A DNA stretch of 64,000 nt from Haloarcula salinisoli (GTDB lineage: Archaea; Halobacteriota; Halobacteria; Halobacteriales; Haloarculaceae), in assembly GCF_019599405.1 (NCBI RefSeq), contig NZ_RKLQ01000002.1, positions 882,052-946,051 of the forward strand, read 5' to 3'. The notes beneath the pieces are model-generated. The model searched no databases, was not told the origin of the DNA, and worked only from the letters and a program-made list of their open reading frames with translations. Each line of letters opens with the position of its first letter. Position 1 is the first letter of the stretch. The translations under genes and the position numbers were made by a program. Shown piece after piece: positions 35,120 to 43,929 of this stretch.

Positions 35120-35289
35120 GTCTCTTACTCGGGTAGGTGCGACGGTCTCCAATCAGTGGATAGCGTCGTCTTGATCCACGAAACTAGAACGGATGGCCAG
35201 AAGAACAGGCTCAGATCGGATCAACTGAGAACGCTTTGCGAGGTACTGAGTATACTCTCACGCAACAAAATCATCAACCGACATTGTAC

Positions 35290-36228
35290 CTACCGATATC
35301 CGAGATCCGCTAATCTGTCCTCCACGACCGACGATTCCATGGATTCACTCTTCGACGACGATTCTGAGTTTATTTCTCTGCGTTGGTTTCCTTCGATTAC
35401 TAGCCACGGAACCTTGATCAATCCAGGTGTGTGGAATCCCCTGGGATGACCGTAGCCCCGGACCGGTATTGGATAGGTTCTTTCACCGACCAAATTCCCG
35501 TGATCAGCGGTTATGACGCTCTTCCCGTCAACGGTGTCGATCAACTGCTCGACGTGCGGTAGCGTCAGTTCCAGATTCTCCCGGTACGCATCGTAGACGA
35601 GGTCTCGGTCGACATCCAGTTTGTTGTCACGAAGCGCAGACCAGACGTGTGGTGCGTCGTCTGATTTTCCGTCCATACTCACACCAGTGTGTGATATCTC
35701 CTGACCGATCTCGCCGATAAACGGGAAGTGTGGCTGCATGTAGTGAACGATTAAACGCTTGTCCGGATATTCCTCGTGTACTGCTAGGGCTTCTTCGGTC
35801 ATCACCTCCGGGGTGACCGTTTTCAGATCATTATTCCATTGGTTTTCGAGAAGATTTCGCCGGTAGTGAAACGTATCAAAAGGGAGCTTGGGTGTATGTG
35901 GATTAGCCGTAACGTAAACTGTGTCGTCCAACTGTTTCCCTTCGAAGTTCGCTCGGAGAAATTCCCAACTTTCGCTTCCAGCAGAAGTACGGGACTCGAG
36001 TCTCCCTTCGAGTGTGTTCACATCATCGAAAAGATCGTATCGGCAGCCATCCAAGATAATGAGCGTGTCCCAGTCCTCTTGTATCACGTCGCACGTCTTC
36101 TTCGTACCAGTCCGAGAGTAAGCCGCGTTCGCAGACAGAGCTAATCGGTGTGCTTTATTATAAAGTATTCTGGGATTTCGTATCGCCTTCGCAAGATTCG
36201 CTAAATTATACCTCTTCGGGAGTCTCAT
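35290..36228 (-). CDS. Alkaline-phosphatase-superfamily (sulfatase-like) protein
   Basis: 312 residues from the ATG at 36228 (a GTG at 36237 is an alternative). The fold markers are strand WDTLIILDGCRYDLFDDV, in which Asp and Cys sit where the metal-binding Asp and nucleophile of sulfatases/phosphatases would be, HYMQPHFPFIG in the middle, and ITADHGNLVGE near residue 245, the DHG metal site. A late HPRGFHTP gives another His. Haloarchaeal polysaccharide loci often carry such proteins; they may add or remove phosphate/sulfate or transfer phosphodiester-linked groups. It lies between the IS remnant and the flippase gene, divergent from the latter. Confidence 0.7.
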   Translation of the reverse strand: MRLPKRYNLANLAKAIRNPRILYNKAHRLALSANAAYSRTGTKKTCDVIQEDWDTLIILDGCRYDLFDDVNTLEGRLESRTSAGSESWEFLRANFEGKQLDDTVYVTANPHTPKLPFDTFHYRRNLLENQWNNDLKTVTPEVMTEEALAVHEEYPDKRLIVHYMQPHFPFIGEIGQEISHTGVSMDGKSDDAPHVWSALRDNKLDVDRDLVYDAYRENLELTLPHVEQLIDTVDGKSVITADHGNLVGERTYPIPVRGYGHPRGFHTPGLIKVPWLVIEGNQRREINSESSSKSESMESSVVEDRLADLGYR

Positions 36229-36381
36229 ACAAGCCACACTAGTATCAACCGCGTATATGTGTTCTTTGAGTTGTCGATGCGACTTTGGCCTTCAGTAACT
36301 GCGTACATATCTGAAATATCCCTCCCCAAGGCGACTCAACGAAGAAGTCTTACCTATTGAGCGACTCGCCACTAAACTGAA

Positions 36382-37878
36382 ATGGATTCTGACGAGTCCC
36401 AGGAGGGTACGATTGCGGAGGGTGCGGGATTCATCCTCGTGGCGACTATACTCAGTACCGGAATCGGGTTCGTCATTCGAACATTTTTGATCCGACAACT
36501 CCCGACTGCGGACTACGGCCTGTTCGCCTTGGCAATAACCGTTGGTGGACTACTCACAACCGTCTGCTCGCTCGGCTTGCGCCAAGGCGTCGCCCGGATG
36601 GTTCCGCGGTGTGAAACAGAGTCAGGAGTCCGTGATGTGACCCTAACTGCGCTTACCAGCGCACTGGGAGTCTCCGTTCTAGTCTCCGGAACAATGGTTC
36701 TGTTCCCAAGTTCGATCTCACAATACGTCATTCGAGAGCCCGGCCTTGCCCCGTACCTGCCAGTCGTGGGCGCACTCGTGCCGGGAATGACGATTCAAAC
36801 GGTCGTGATCGCGACGTTCCGAGGGAAGAAGCAAGTCCAAGAACCTATCATAATCCGCAATCTCGTTTCCCCGATAGCTCGCTTCGGATTGATCGCCTCA
36901 GTAGTGCTTCTCGGGTACGGGGCTTTTGGTGCGATCGTCGCTTGGACGACCGGTGTCCTGCTGTCAACCGGCGTGGGGATCTACTCTCTGTCCTGTCGCA
37001 CGAACACGTTCACGGGTCTCACGTTCACTCCCCGGCACCGGGAGCTGCTCGTGTTCTCGTTACCGCTTATGTTCTCGTCGGTCATGTGGACCGCAGTTCA
37101 ACAGGTGGATAATCTCTTGATCGGATACTACGAAACGAGCGTCGAGGTTGCGATCTACGATGGGGCGTTCCTTCTCGCTCGTCTACTGATTATCGCTCTG
37201 TCGGCGTTCGGATTCCTCTTCATGCCGATCTTTTCTGAGCTGGACGAGTCGAACGAACTTGATCGTATGCAGGGAGTATACCAATCAACCACAGAATGGG
37301 CCGTGTTACTGGTACTGCCGTTGTATATTGCTCTGGTTCTCAACCCAGATACAATTCTCACCATCGTTTTTGGAGCGGATTACTCGTTAGCTGCCATCCC
37401 TATGGTAATTATTTTAACAGGGTTTTTCATTCACGTACTGAGTGGTTTATCGGGTGATGCGTTAATTGCGCTTGGCAACACTCAGCTCATTATGGTTGGA
37501 AACATAGGTGTTGGTATTGTAAATATACTACTAAATATTGGACTTATTCCGCGTTGGGGTATCATAGGTGCTGCTGTCGCCTCTGCGAGTTCTTATGCTC
37601 TATTCAATCTTGGCTATCTATATTGGTTATATCGAGACACAGGCATAGTTCCATTCTCAAAAAAATTTTTCGTACCGTTAACATTATCATCTACCATTCT
37701 AGCCTGTATCTGGCTGTTTGCTAACACTCAATTAGAATTGAGTATGATTTCAATAGTAACCATATTGTCTTTATCATATCTTCCTCATTTGGCTGTTATT
37801 ATTCGCACAAAAAGAATTACATCTGGAGACAAAGAATTGATGTCAAAAATTCTCGCTTTTCGGGAGGATAAATTTTGA
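36382..37878 (+). CDS. Polysaccharide flippase (Wzx/MVF superfamily, AglR-like)
   Basis: 498 residues with about 14 membrane helices. The start (EGTIAEGAGFILVATILSTGIG, RTFLIRQLPTADYGLFALA) is typical of Polysacc_synt flippases, with the conserved YGLFALAITV in helix 2 and the second-half repeat FSLPLMFSSVMWTAVQQVDNL. It should flip lipid-linked glycan to the outer face. The first two thirds are moderately GC-rich and the last third (from about 37400) is strongly AT-rich, a sharp change inside one gene that suggests recombination between alleles. It is divergent from the sulfatase-like gene. Confidence 0.85.
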   Translation: MDSDESQEGTIAEGAGFILVATILSTGIGFVIRTFLIRQLPTADYGLFALAITVGGLLTTVCSLGLRQGVARMVPRCETESGVRDVTLTALTSALGVSVLVSGTMVLFPSSISQYVIREPGLAPYLPVVGALVPGMTIQTVVIATFRGKKQVQEPIIIRNLVSPIARFGLIASVVLLGYGAFGAIVAWTTGVLLSTGVGIYSLSCRTNTFTGLTFTPRHRELLVFSLPLMFSSVMWTAVQQVDNLLIGYYETSVEVAIYDGAFLLARLLIIALSAFGFLFMPIFSELDESNELDRMQGVYQSTTEWAVLLVLPLYIALVLNPDTILTIVFGADYSLAAIPMVIILTGFFIHVLSGLSGDALIALGNTQLIMVGNIGVGIVNILLNIGLIPRWGIIGAAVASASSYALFNLGYLYWLYRDTGIVPFSKKFFVPLTLSSTILACIWLFANTQLELSMISIVTILSLSYLPHLAVIIRTKRITSGDKELMSKILAFREDKF

Positions 37879-37925
37879 TATTCTTAAACACTATTTAGAT
37901 AAATATAGATGTAAATTCTTTAGCA

Positions 37926-38046
37926 AAATGGATGACGCTGCGCGGATCAACATGAGTTCGCGAACCTCGCAGTACCGCGCGTTAGGGGCAGCGGGACCGA
38001 ACCGACGATTGATGGCCGAAAAGACGGCCTCGTCCACCCAGCGTGG
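37926..38046 (-). pseudogene. IS5-type transposase C-terminal remnant
   Basis: On the minus strand one frame reads WVDEAVFSAINRRFGPAAPN then YCEVRELMLIRAAS, which resembles the C-terminal end of haloarchaeal IS5-type transposases (the Glu of the DDE triad in the ETVFSxIKRRFG motif). Only about 40 residues are left. It abuts the IS6-type remnant. Confidence 0.45.
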
Positions 38047-38054
38047 TAGTGTTT

Positions 38055-38368
38055 AGTTTGGAGCATTGTGCCAGCGAGCGAAACTTTGGAGCCAATTTTC
38101 AGCTGTTTTCGGTTCGACGTGGCTGAAGCAGTACGAAACGATGAGGTTCGTCGCTTCAGGTCTCGAAAATCCGTTCGATGGCGTTTCGATTTCCGTGGCG
38201 ATACATTTGATATCGGAGTCCAACTCGTTGCAGTGCAGTTTGGAGGTGTTGAGGACCACCAACAAGAAATTCGGATGTTTCGACATCGTGTTTCTGCCGC
38301 AATTCGCCCAAGTACGGTACTTCCCGAGCGGTGTAACCAGCTGAATTGAATCGCCGAATTGACCACAT
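38055..38368 (-). pseudogene. IS6-family transposase C-terminal remnant, frameshifted
   Basis: Frame one (38368-38160) carries REVPYLGELRQKHDVETSEF, HLQTALQRVGLRYQMYRHGN and NAIERIF; frame two continues with EATNLIVSYCFSHVEPKTAE and NWLQSFARWHN. Joined, they match the C-terminal third of IS6-family transposases, with the catalytic Glu in NAIERIF. The N-terminal two thirds are absent and a frameshift lies near 38160. Its arrival removed the 5' end of the adjoining phosphatase-superfamily gene. Confidence 0.65.
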
Positions 38369-38398
38369 AAAAATGGAGTCCTTCCGAATCTCGAAAGG

Positions 38399-39908
38399 AT
38401 TCTTACCGATAGCTGGTCGTCTTCTCTCGAAACGGTGATGACGCCAATGACCGTTCCTGCTTGGGGATCGTTCGCTACTGGGAAGCGTTCAGGTAAGCAC
38501 GGTTGCTACGATTTCGTCGTTCCAGACGGGTCACTCACCGATTTACGGCCCGTCTCTGGGAATGATTTGACTGCAGACACCTTCTACAAGGTGCTTGCCG
38601 AAGAAGATCAAAACGTTGCACTAATTAACCTCCCGACCACCTGCCCATCCCGCCTTTCCGGTGATGACGGAAACATCGTTATTACAAGAGGTGACAATTT
38701 CGTCAATCCATCGGAATTAGTAGATGAAATTTCTGCTCTTGAAGATTATAAATTGTCTCCCACAAAAGCTGAGAAATCAGAGCGGGAGTATCTCAATCAC
38801 ATTAGAGATCTCGAATCGACCCGTTTCGATTGTGGTCGACAAATCTATGACCGTAAAGAATGGGACCTCTTTTTATCTTATCAGTGGAACCGATTGGATT
38901 CAACATGAAGTGTACGGCGACCTCGTCAACGGAAGAGATTTCTCAACGCGGCATGCTGCTATTGAAGCGTATAGAAAGTTCGACGAGTACTTGGGATGGT
39001 TTTATAATCAAACCGACGACAATACTCTATTCTACGTGATTTCAGATCACGGTTTCAACGATCGAGAGGGCTTGGTGGATATTAACACATATCTAGACGA
39101 GGAGGGTATGCTAACGAAGGAACGGGGAGCTAGCGAGTCAGAGTTCAATATGCGTCAGCTCCGTGACGACGGAGACGACGAAAATAAAAGTATTACTCTT
39201 AATCGTCTCGGTCCATGGCTATTAAGCCACGACCGAATCCTCGACGTTGCACGAACGATTTATCGACCTCTCAAAGGCGTACTTCCTTTTGAGCTCAATC
39301 CCAGACCCTTCCGACCAAATTTCGAAGAGACTGTGGCATATTCGCCCCGCTCTGGATGCTGGGGAATCTATATTAACGAGAATCCCAGATTCCACGATGG
39401 CATCGTATCTACAGACGAGTATGAACAAGTAAGAGAGACAGTCTCTGACCTGCTCGAATCATTGCAGACAGAAGAAGGGGACCCCGTTTTTTACGACATC
39501 CAAACTAAAGAGGAACGTTACAGTGGAGAATTTGCAGACGACGCTCCGGACTTGACCTTTCGCTCAGATACATATCACCCCCGAAGTTTTCTTGACCCGG
39601 GCGTGTTGGAGGAAAAAGAGCACAACGGTCACGGCTATGAAGGTATTTTGATTTGTTCTGGTGAAGACGTGTGTAACAGTGACCGAGACTCGGCCGATAT
39701 TGTGGATATTGCGCCAACTACACTCGCATACCTCGGTGAGCCTGTAATTGAGGACATGGATGGTGAGATACTTGAGGATGTCATAACACTTCCAAGCGAG
39801 ATAGAAACCCGTAAACCGACTCCAGCGAACGAACTTCGCGATCATTTTAATCATAACGAAGAGCACAACGATGTTGAAAATCGGCTTAAAGAACTTAGCT
39901 ATCTCTGA
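38399..39908 (+). pseudogene. Alkaline-phosphatase/nucleotide-pyrophosphatase superfamily gene, truncated and frameshifted
   Basis: Two frames make about 500 residues. The first begins without the N-terminal metal-site strand and starts at TVMTPMTVPAWGSFATGKRS, the segment with the catalytic Thr of this superfamily. A frameshift lies near 38870: frame one ends DLFLSYQWNRLDST and frame two continues with the end of the same motif, then FYVISDHGFNDREGLV (metal-binding DHG) and HNGHGYEGILICSGEDV. Intact members are about 550 residues. The last part (DIAPTTLAYLGEPV) is typical for the family. The gene is a relic of a second phosphodiesterase-like enzyme of the glycan island, broken by the IS6-type element. 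Confidence 0.75.
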
Positions 39909-39910
39909 GA

Positions 39911-40993
39911 TTAAACCATTCCATCAAGTATCTCTGTAAGTTCGTCCATCTTTTTGCTTCGAGAGAAACGGTTTGTTATAGTCTCATCGTAGGAAATATC
40001 ATTTTCGTAGAGTGATTTTAAAGCCAAAGCAATCTCATGTGCATCACTCGGGGACACAACAATTCCGAGCTCATTGTCTGCAACAAATTTAGCTGCTCGG
40101 AAAGAGTTGTCCACAACTGCTAAGATGGGTGTTGATGAACCTACATAATCATACATTTTTGAAGGTATATTTAATTTATTCGAGGGATCAGTACCACCGA
40201 TGTAAAGAACTGCGTCACTTCCTTTCAATATGGGGATGAGATCCTCATATTCTATCCAATCAAAAGTTGAAATTAAGTCGGAAACACCTGCTTCTTTGGC
40301 TGCCTCGTCATACTTAGAGTTCCAATCCCCATAAAATCTTAATTCAATATCAGCATCCGGGAACTGTTTATCAAACTCTGCAAGGCCCTTTAGAACCGAA
40401 TAAGGTTCAATCCACCCTTCATAAAAGGAACCAGCATAGGTAATCGTAAACGAGTCGAAACACTGTTCATCGGCCCCTTCGAATTTTTTATTCTCGAACC
40501 CCAGGTGGGGGAGTTTAGTCCATTTATCGGATGGAATCTTAGGATATGTTTTTTCAAAATAGTCATCCGGGAGTTGAATGCCGTCATCCCAGACGATTTG
40601 ATCGGCATGCCGGACAAAAAAGGGTTCAAGCCGTCGACGAAGCCACCCATTTAAGGAATCTGAATCAACGTGAGGATTTGTCGCATAGGGGTCACGGATT
40701 TCCATTAACCATGGCACACCCGTGATACGACTCGCAAGATATCCTATGAGATGGAGCTGTGGTGGCTCACTTACCGAGTTAATGACATCAATATTCTCAC
40801 GGCGAGCTTTTATCATACATCTAATAATAGACTTTATACTTTCAGGTGAGCGGAAGTCGTAAGGATATTTTATGTGGCCAAGTACAACGTCCCATCCCCG
40901 GTCAGAAAGTAAGCGACGCCGAGCTCGAAACTTTTCAGCGCGCCCACCCGGATCGTTGAATGTACAATTACTAATGAGTAGCACACGCTTCAT
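39911..40993 (-). CDS. Family 4 glycosyltransferase
   Basis: 360 residues from the ATG at 40993. N-terminal Rossmann domain: RVLLISNCTFNDPGGRAEKF and LLSDRGWDVVLG; a middle hinge with WLMEIRDPYATNPH; C-terminal GT-B domain: FTITYAGSFYEGWIEPYSVL, LYIGGTDPSNKLNIPSKMYD (the Glu/Lys nucleotide-binding region), and PILAVVDN. It is AT-rich. It converges on the broken phosphatase-superfamily gene (2 bp between ends) and diverges from a second GT4 gene that starts with a similar N-terminal motif (SPGRVEKF), so the two may be ancient paralogues. Adds one sugar of the repeating unit. Confidence 0.82.
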   Translation of the reverse strand: MKRVLLISNCTFNDPGGRAEKFRARRRLLSDRGWDVVLGHIKYPYDFRSPESIKSIIRCMIKARRENIDVINSVSEPPQLHLIGYLASRITGVPWLMEIRDPYATNPHVDSDSLNGWLRRRLEPFFVRHADQIVWDDGIQLPDDYFEKTYPKIPSDKWTKLPHLGFENKKFEGADEQCFDSFTITYAGSFYEGWIEPYSVLKGLAEFDKQFPDADIELRFYGDWNSKYDEAAKEAGVSDLISTFDWIEYEDLIPILKGSDAVLYIGGTDPSNKLNIPSKMYDYVGSSTPILAVVDNSFRAAKFVADNELGIVVSPSDAHEIALALKSLYENDISYDETITNRFSRSKKMDELTEILDGMV

Positions 40994-41107
40994 CTGATAC
41001 TGAATATGCGCCGGGGCGATATTTTAATCGCGCGTTTTGATTCCGCCAAGTAGTGAATTATAAATGCTGTTGAGGCACATTACACTACTAGAGAGATTCT
41101 TTCATTA

Positions 41108-42457
41108 ATGACCAAGGATTTACTTCTCATTTCAAAGGTATTTTCGGCTAACTCCCCCGGTCGGGTAGAGAAGTTCAGCCGCCGTGTGGAACTCTTAGCA
41201 GACCGTGGGTGGAGAACCCATATTCTCACACCGCAAGAGCCAGGTTACGATCGAATTGCCGACTTTGCTCCTGACGCGGACCCAAGTCCCGAAATCCACG
41301 TTACTGATTCCCTTTTTACGAATCTCCGAGCATGGTACTACGACCTCTACTATGGGAGTGGCGGAGGAGATCAATCCAGCGAATCGGGATCCGAGGAGAC
41401 CGATTTTAGTTCCAAAATTGATATCCTCAATAGTTTCACCGCGACAATCAAACAGGGTGTCGTTAGTGCAAAACCGTGGCTTTTCATTCCCGACGGTTGG
41501 ATTGGCTGGTACCCATACGCACTCTCATCCGGGCGCAAAATTCTCACAGATACGCAAATCGACGTTATTTACTCAGCGTGTTCACCATATACCGCTCATC
41601 TCGTCGCTGCAAAGCTTAGCGAAGAGTTCGATGTGCCGTTTGTCGCTTCATTTCGTGATCCTTGGGTAAACAACCCGCTGATTGCAACTTCCCCGATTTG
41701 GAAAATAGCATCTAAACGTCTCGAACGGAAGGTAATAAATCGCGCTGAGAAAGTTGTCATCTATCGTGGATGGTTCCCGGACAATGGTACGTATCTATAC
41801 GAAACATATCCCAATCACCGCGAGAAAATTCACACACTATCTTATGTCGGATTCGATCCTGTCGATTTTGAGCGCCACCCAGTCTCAAACGATGGGCCGT
41901 TTACCATCATCCACGCTGGTAACTTCTACGGTGGAGACTACAGTCCCGAAACTTTCTTGACTGGACTCCGAACTGCCATTGATAGGGGAGTGATTCCGCC
42001 GGATGATATTAGAGTCTACTTTCTCGGAAAACTTGCCGATGAGTACCGAAACCTTATTTCTTCACTCAATTTGAGCTCTGTTGTTGAGTGGAAAGGTGTC
42101 GTTCCATACGAAACAGTTTTAGATCATCTCGAAAAATCTGACGTGGGCTTGTGGGTGATGGGGGACGAGAAGAGTTACCAATCGAATGTACCATCAAAGC
42201 TGTTCGATTATATTGGTGCCAGCATTCCTGTCTTAGCGGTCGTTCCGGATGGTCAAGCAGCAGAATTTGTACGAGAGAATCAACTCGGCACGGTGTCGGA
42301 TCCTACCAATCCAAGAGAGGTTGCAGACAGGCTTCAAGAACTCTATAAGCAGCATCAAACAGAGAGCTTGAAGATAGATATTGACACTACACGGTTCAAT
42401 CGTCAAGAGACGCTTTCTACTTTCGAGGAACTTCTATGCGAGTGTGTTAAACAATGA
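41108..42457 (+). CDS. Family 4 glycosyltransferase
   Basis: 449 residues from the ATG at 41108. The N-terminus DLLLISKVFSANSPGRVEKF is followed by LLADRGWRTHILTPQEPGYD; the GT-B C-terminal half has FTIIHAGNFYGGDYSPETFL, DVGLWVMGDEKSYQSNVPSK and IGASIPVLAVVPDG, the nucleotide-sugar binding region. A longer insertion in the N-terminal half (around SGGGDQSSESGSEETDFSS) is low complexity. The stop overlaps the start of the Wzy-like gene (ATGA), so both are co-expressed from the divergent promoter region 40994-41107. Confidence 0.82.
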   Translation: MTKDLLLISKVFSANSPGRVEKFSRRVELLADRGWRTHILTPQEPGYDRIADFAPDADPSPEIHVTDSLFTNLRAWYYDLYYGSGGGDQSSESGSEETDFSSKIDILNSFTATIKQGVVSAKPWLFIPDGWIGWYPYALSSGRKILTDTQIDVIYSACSPYTAHLVAAKLSEEFDVPFVASFRDPWVNNPLIATSPIWKIASKRLERKVINRAEKVVIYRGWFPDNGTYLYETYPNHREKIHTLSYVGFDPVDFERHPVSNDGPFTIIHAGNFYGGDYSPETFLTGLRTAIDRGVIPPDDIRVYFLGKLADEYRNLISSLNLSSVVEWKGVVPYETVLDHLEKSDVGLWVMGDEKSYQSNVPSKLFDYIGASIPVLAVVPDGQAAEFVRENQLGTVSDPTNPREVADRLQELYKQHQTESLKIDIDTTRFNRQETLSTFEELLCECVKQ

Positions 42458-43776
42458 TAGCAGTAAAGAATCAGAATATAGCTGGACGAATTGGAGCATT
42501 TACAGGGGTATTAACCACGCTTATTCCTCTTGCCTTCTTCTTTTCACCAGTTAGTAGAAGCCTCCCATTAGGCATTGCACCTGAGCAGGCTATTATTGGT
42601 GTAGTTGGTTTCTTTTTGCTGGTAAACACATTTGTGTCGGGCGATCTGACCTTATCATCACAGAATTTTGAGTTACTGTCAATATTCTTTGTATTTAGTG
42701 GATTGTATTTTTTGACTCTCGTTACTTCTCCTTTCCCAGTCGATGGTAACAATCTAAAAGCTAGTATAACGGTTTTCGGTGCACAGGCTGTTCTCTTAGC
42801 GACTGTAACAGTTACTATAGGTAGGTCATGGTGGTTAATTCGCCGTGCAGTGAATGCAATAGTGGTTCTCAATATACTACTTGTTGGACTTGGTTTGACC
42901 TTGTTACTAGTGACATTAAATGTGAATTTCTTCCGGAATGGAATATATGCATTAGATACTACATGGGTAAAACTGCTTAGAGCAGTTACGGTACTGCATA
43001 ATCCAAATTTCTACGCTCGCACAATTCTCTTCTCATTTCCTTTCCTTCTAGTACCAATCGAAACAGGTGCACGCCAGGGGTATCGATACCTCTGTTTCGG
43101 TTCCGCTGTTGGCTCAATTCTATTAGTTATATTGACTTTCTCCAGAACAAATGTTATCGTATTGGGAGTGGTTATTTTAATAATTATTTATCGATACGCA
43201 AGCACACCACGATTCGAAAATCGGGCCATTCTCTCTACCCTCCTCGGAGGTGGGGGTATAGGTTTCGCTGCTTTCTTTCCCTTTTTATTGGATAGGTTCC
43301 TAGGCAAGGTCTCACAGTTTACAGCACAGGGAACAACGCTACGGTTAACGATGTTTCAAACTAGTTTAGAGAGTTTCGCTCAACACCCAATTTTCGGGAC
43401 AGGGCCAGGTACTGCTATGACTGTGTTGATGTCTGATCCCGAGATGAAAGCAGCTATTATACAATTTAAAGGGAGGTTGGTCCCATTGGCGATGCACAAT
43501 AACTTCCTTCTAGTCTTGGTTGAAGCAGGTGCCGTGGGGCTTGCACTGTTTGTCCTCTTTCTACTGAAGTATTGGAGTTCTCTATTTGCAGTCAAATCAA
43601 AACTAAGGAATGATGAAAAAGATTTGAAAATAATAGTAGACGCGACAGAGCTTACTTTTGTTGCTTTTATTATTTCTGGATTAACAGCAGTCAACTTCGG
43701 TATGAGTATCATCTGGTATATCTTTGCAATTCCGTTAGCAATCTATCGTCGACGGATTTTGGATATGATTAGTTAG
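42454..43776 (+). CDS. O-antigen ligase/polymerase-like (Wzy/WaaL) membrane protein
   Basis: 440 residues with about 11-12 membrane helices and very low GC. The hallmark large external loop of the Wzy_C domain lies near residues 285-340: FTAQGTTLRLTMFQTSLESF, HPIFGTGPGTAM and LAMHNNFLLVLVEAGAVGLA (the H-N of the ligase motif). Proteins of this family polymerise or ligate lipid-linked repeat units at the outer face. Coupled to the GT4 gene by a 4-nt overlap. With the flippase and the sugar transferase it gives the island a Wzx/Wzy-type assembly line. Confidence 0.8.
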   Translation: MIAVKNQNIAGRIGAFTGVLTTLIPLAFFFSPVSRSLPLGIAPEQAIIGVVGFFLLVNTFVSGDLTLSSQNFELLSIFFVFSGLYFLTLVTSPFPVDGNNLKASITVFGAQAVLLATVTVTIGRSWWLIRRAVNAIVVLNILLVGLGLTLLLVTLNVNFFRNGIYALDTTWVKLLRAVTVLHNPNFYARTILFSFPFLLVPIETGARQGYRYLCFGSAVGSILLVILTFSRTNVIVLGVVILIIIYRYASTPRFENRAILSTLLGGGGIGFAAFFPFLLDRFLGKVSQFTAQGTTLRLTMFQTSLESFAQHPIFGTGPGTAMTVLMSDPEMKAAIIQFKGRLVPLAMHNNFLLVLVEAGAVGLALFVLFLLKYWSSLFAVKSKLRNDEKDLKIIVDATELTFVAFIISGLTAVNFGMSIIWYIFAIPLAIYRRRILDMIS

Positions 43777-43898
43777 TATATTCATTTAACCCCTCCAAAT
43801 TGATATTTCCTACCAATCAATCTGATCAGCCAGTACAATTGAATAAATACTCATCAGATATTTGGCGTTTGATATTCAAGAAAGTAGTTCTCGTAGTC

Positions 43899-43908
43899 TT
43901 TTTATATT
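43899..43908 (+). promoter_or_regulatory. TATA box of the sugar transferase gene
   Basis: TTTTTATATT lies 22-31 bp upstream of the ATG at 43930. It separates the sugar transferase transcript from the AT-rich Wzy-like gene, whose stop is 153 bp upstream. Confidence 0.6.
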
Positions 43909-43929
43909 GTAATCACAACCAACCATACA

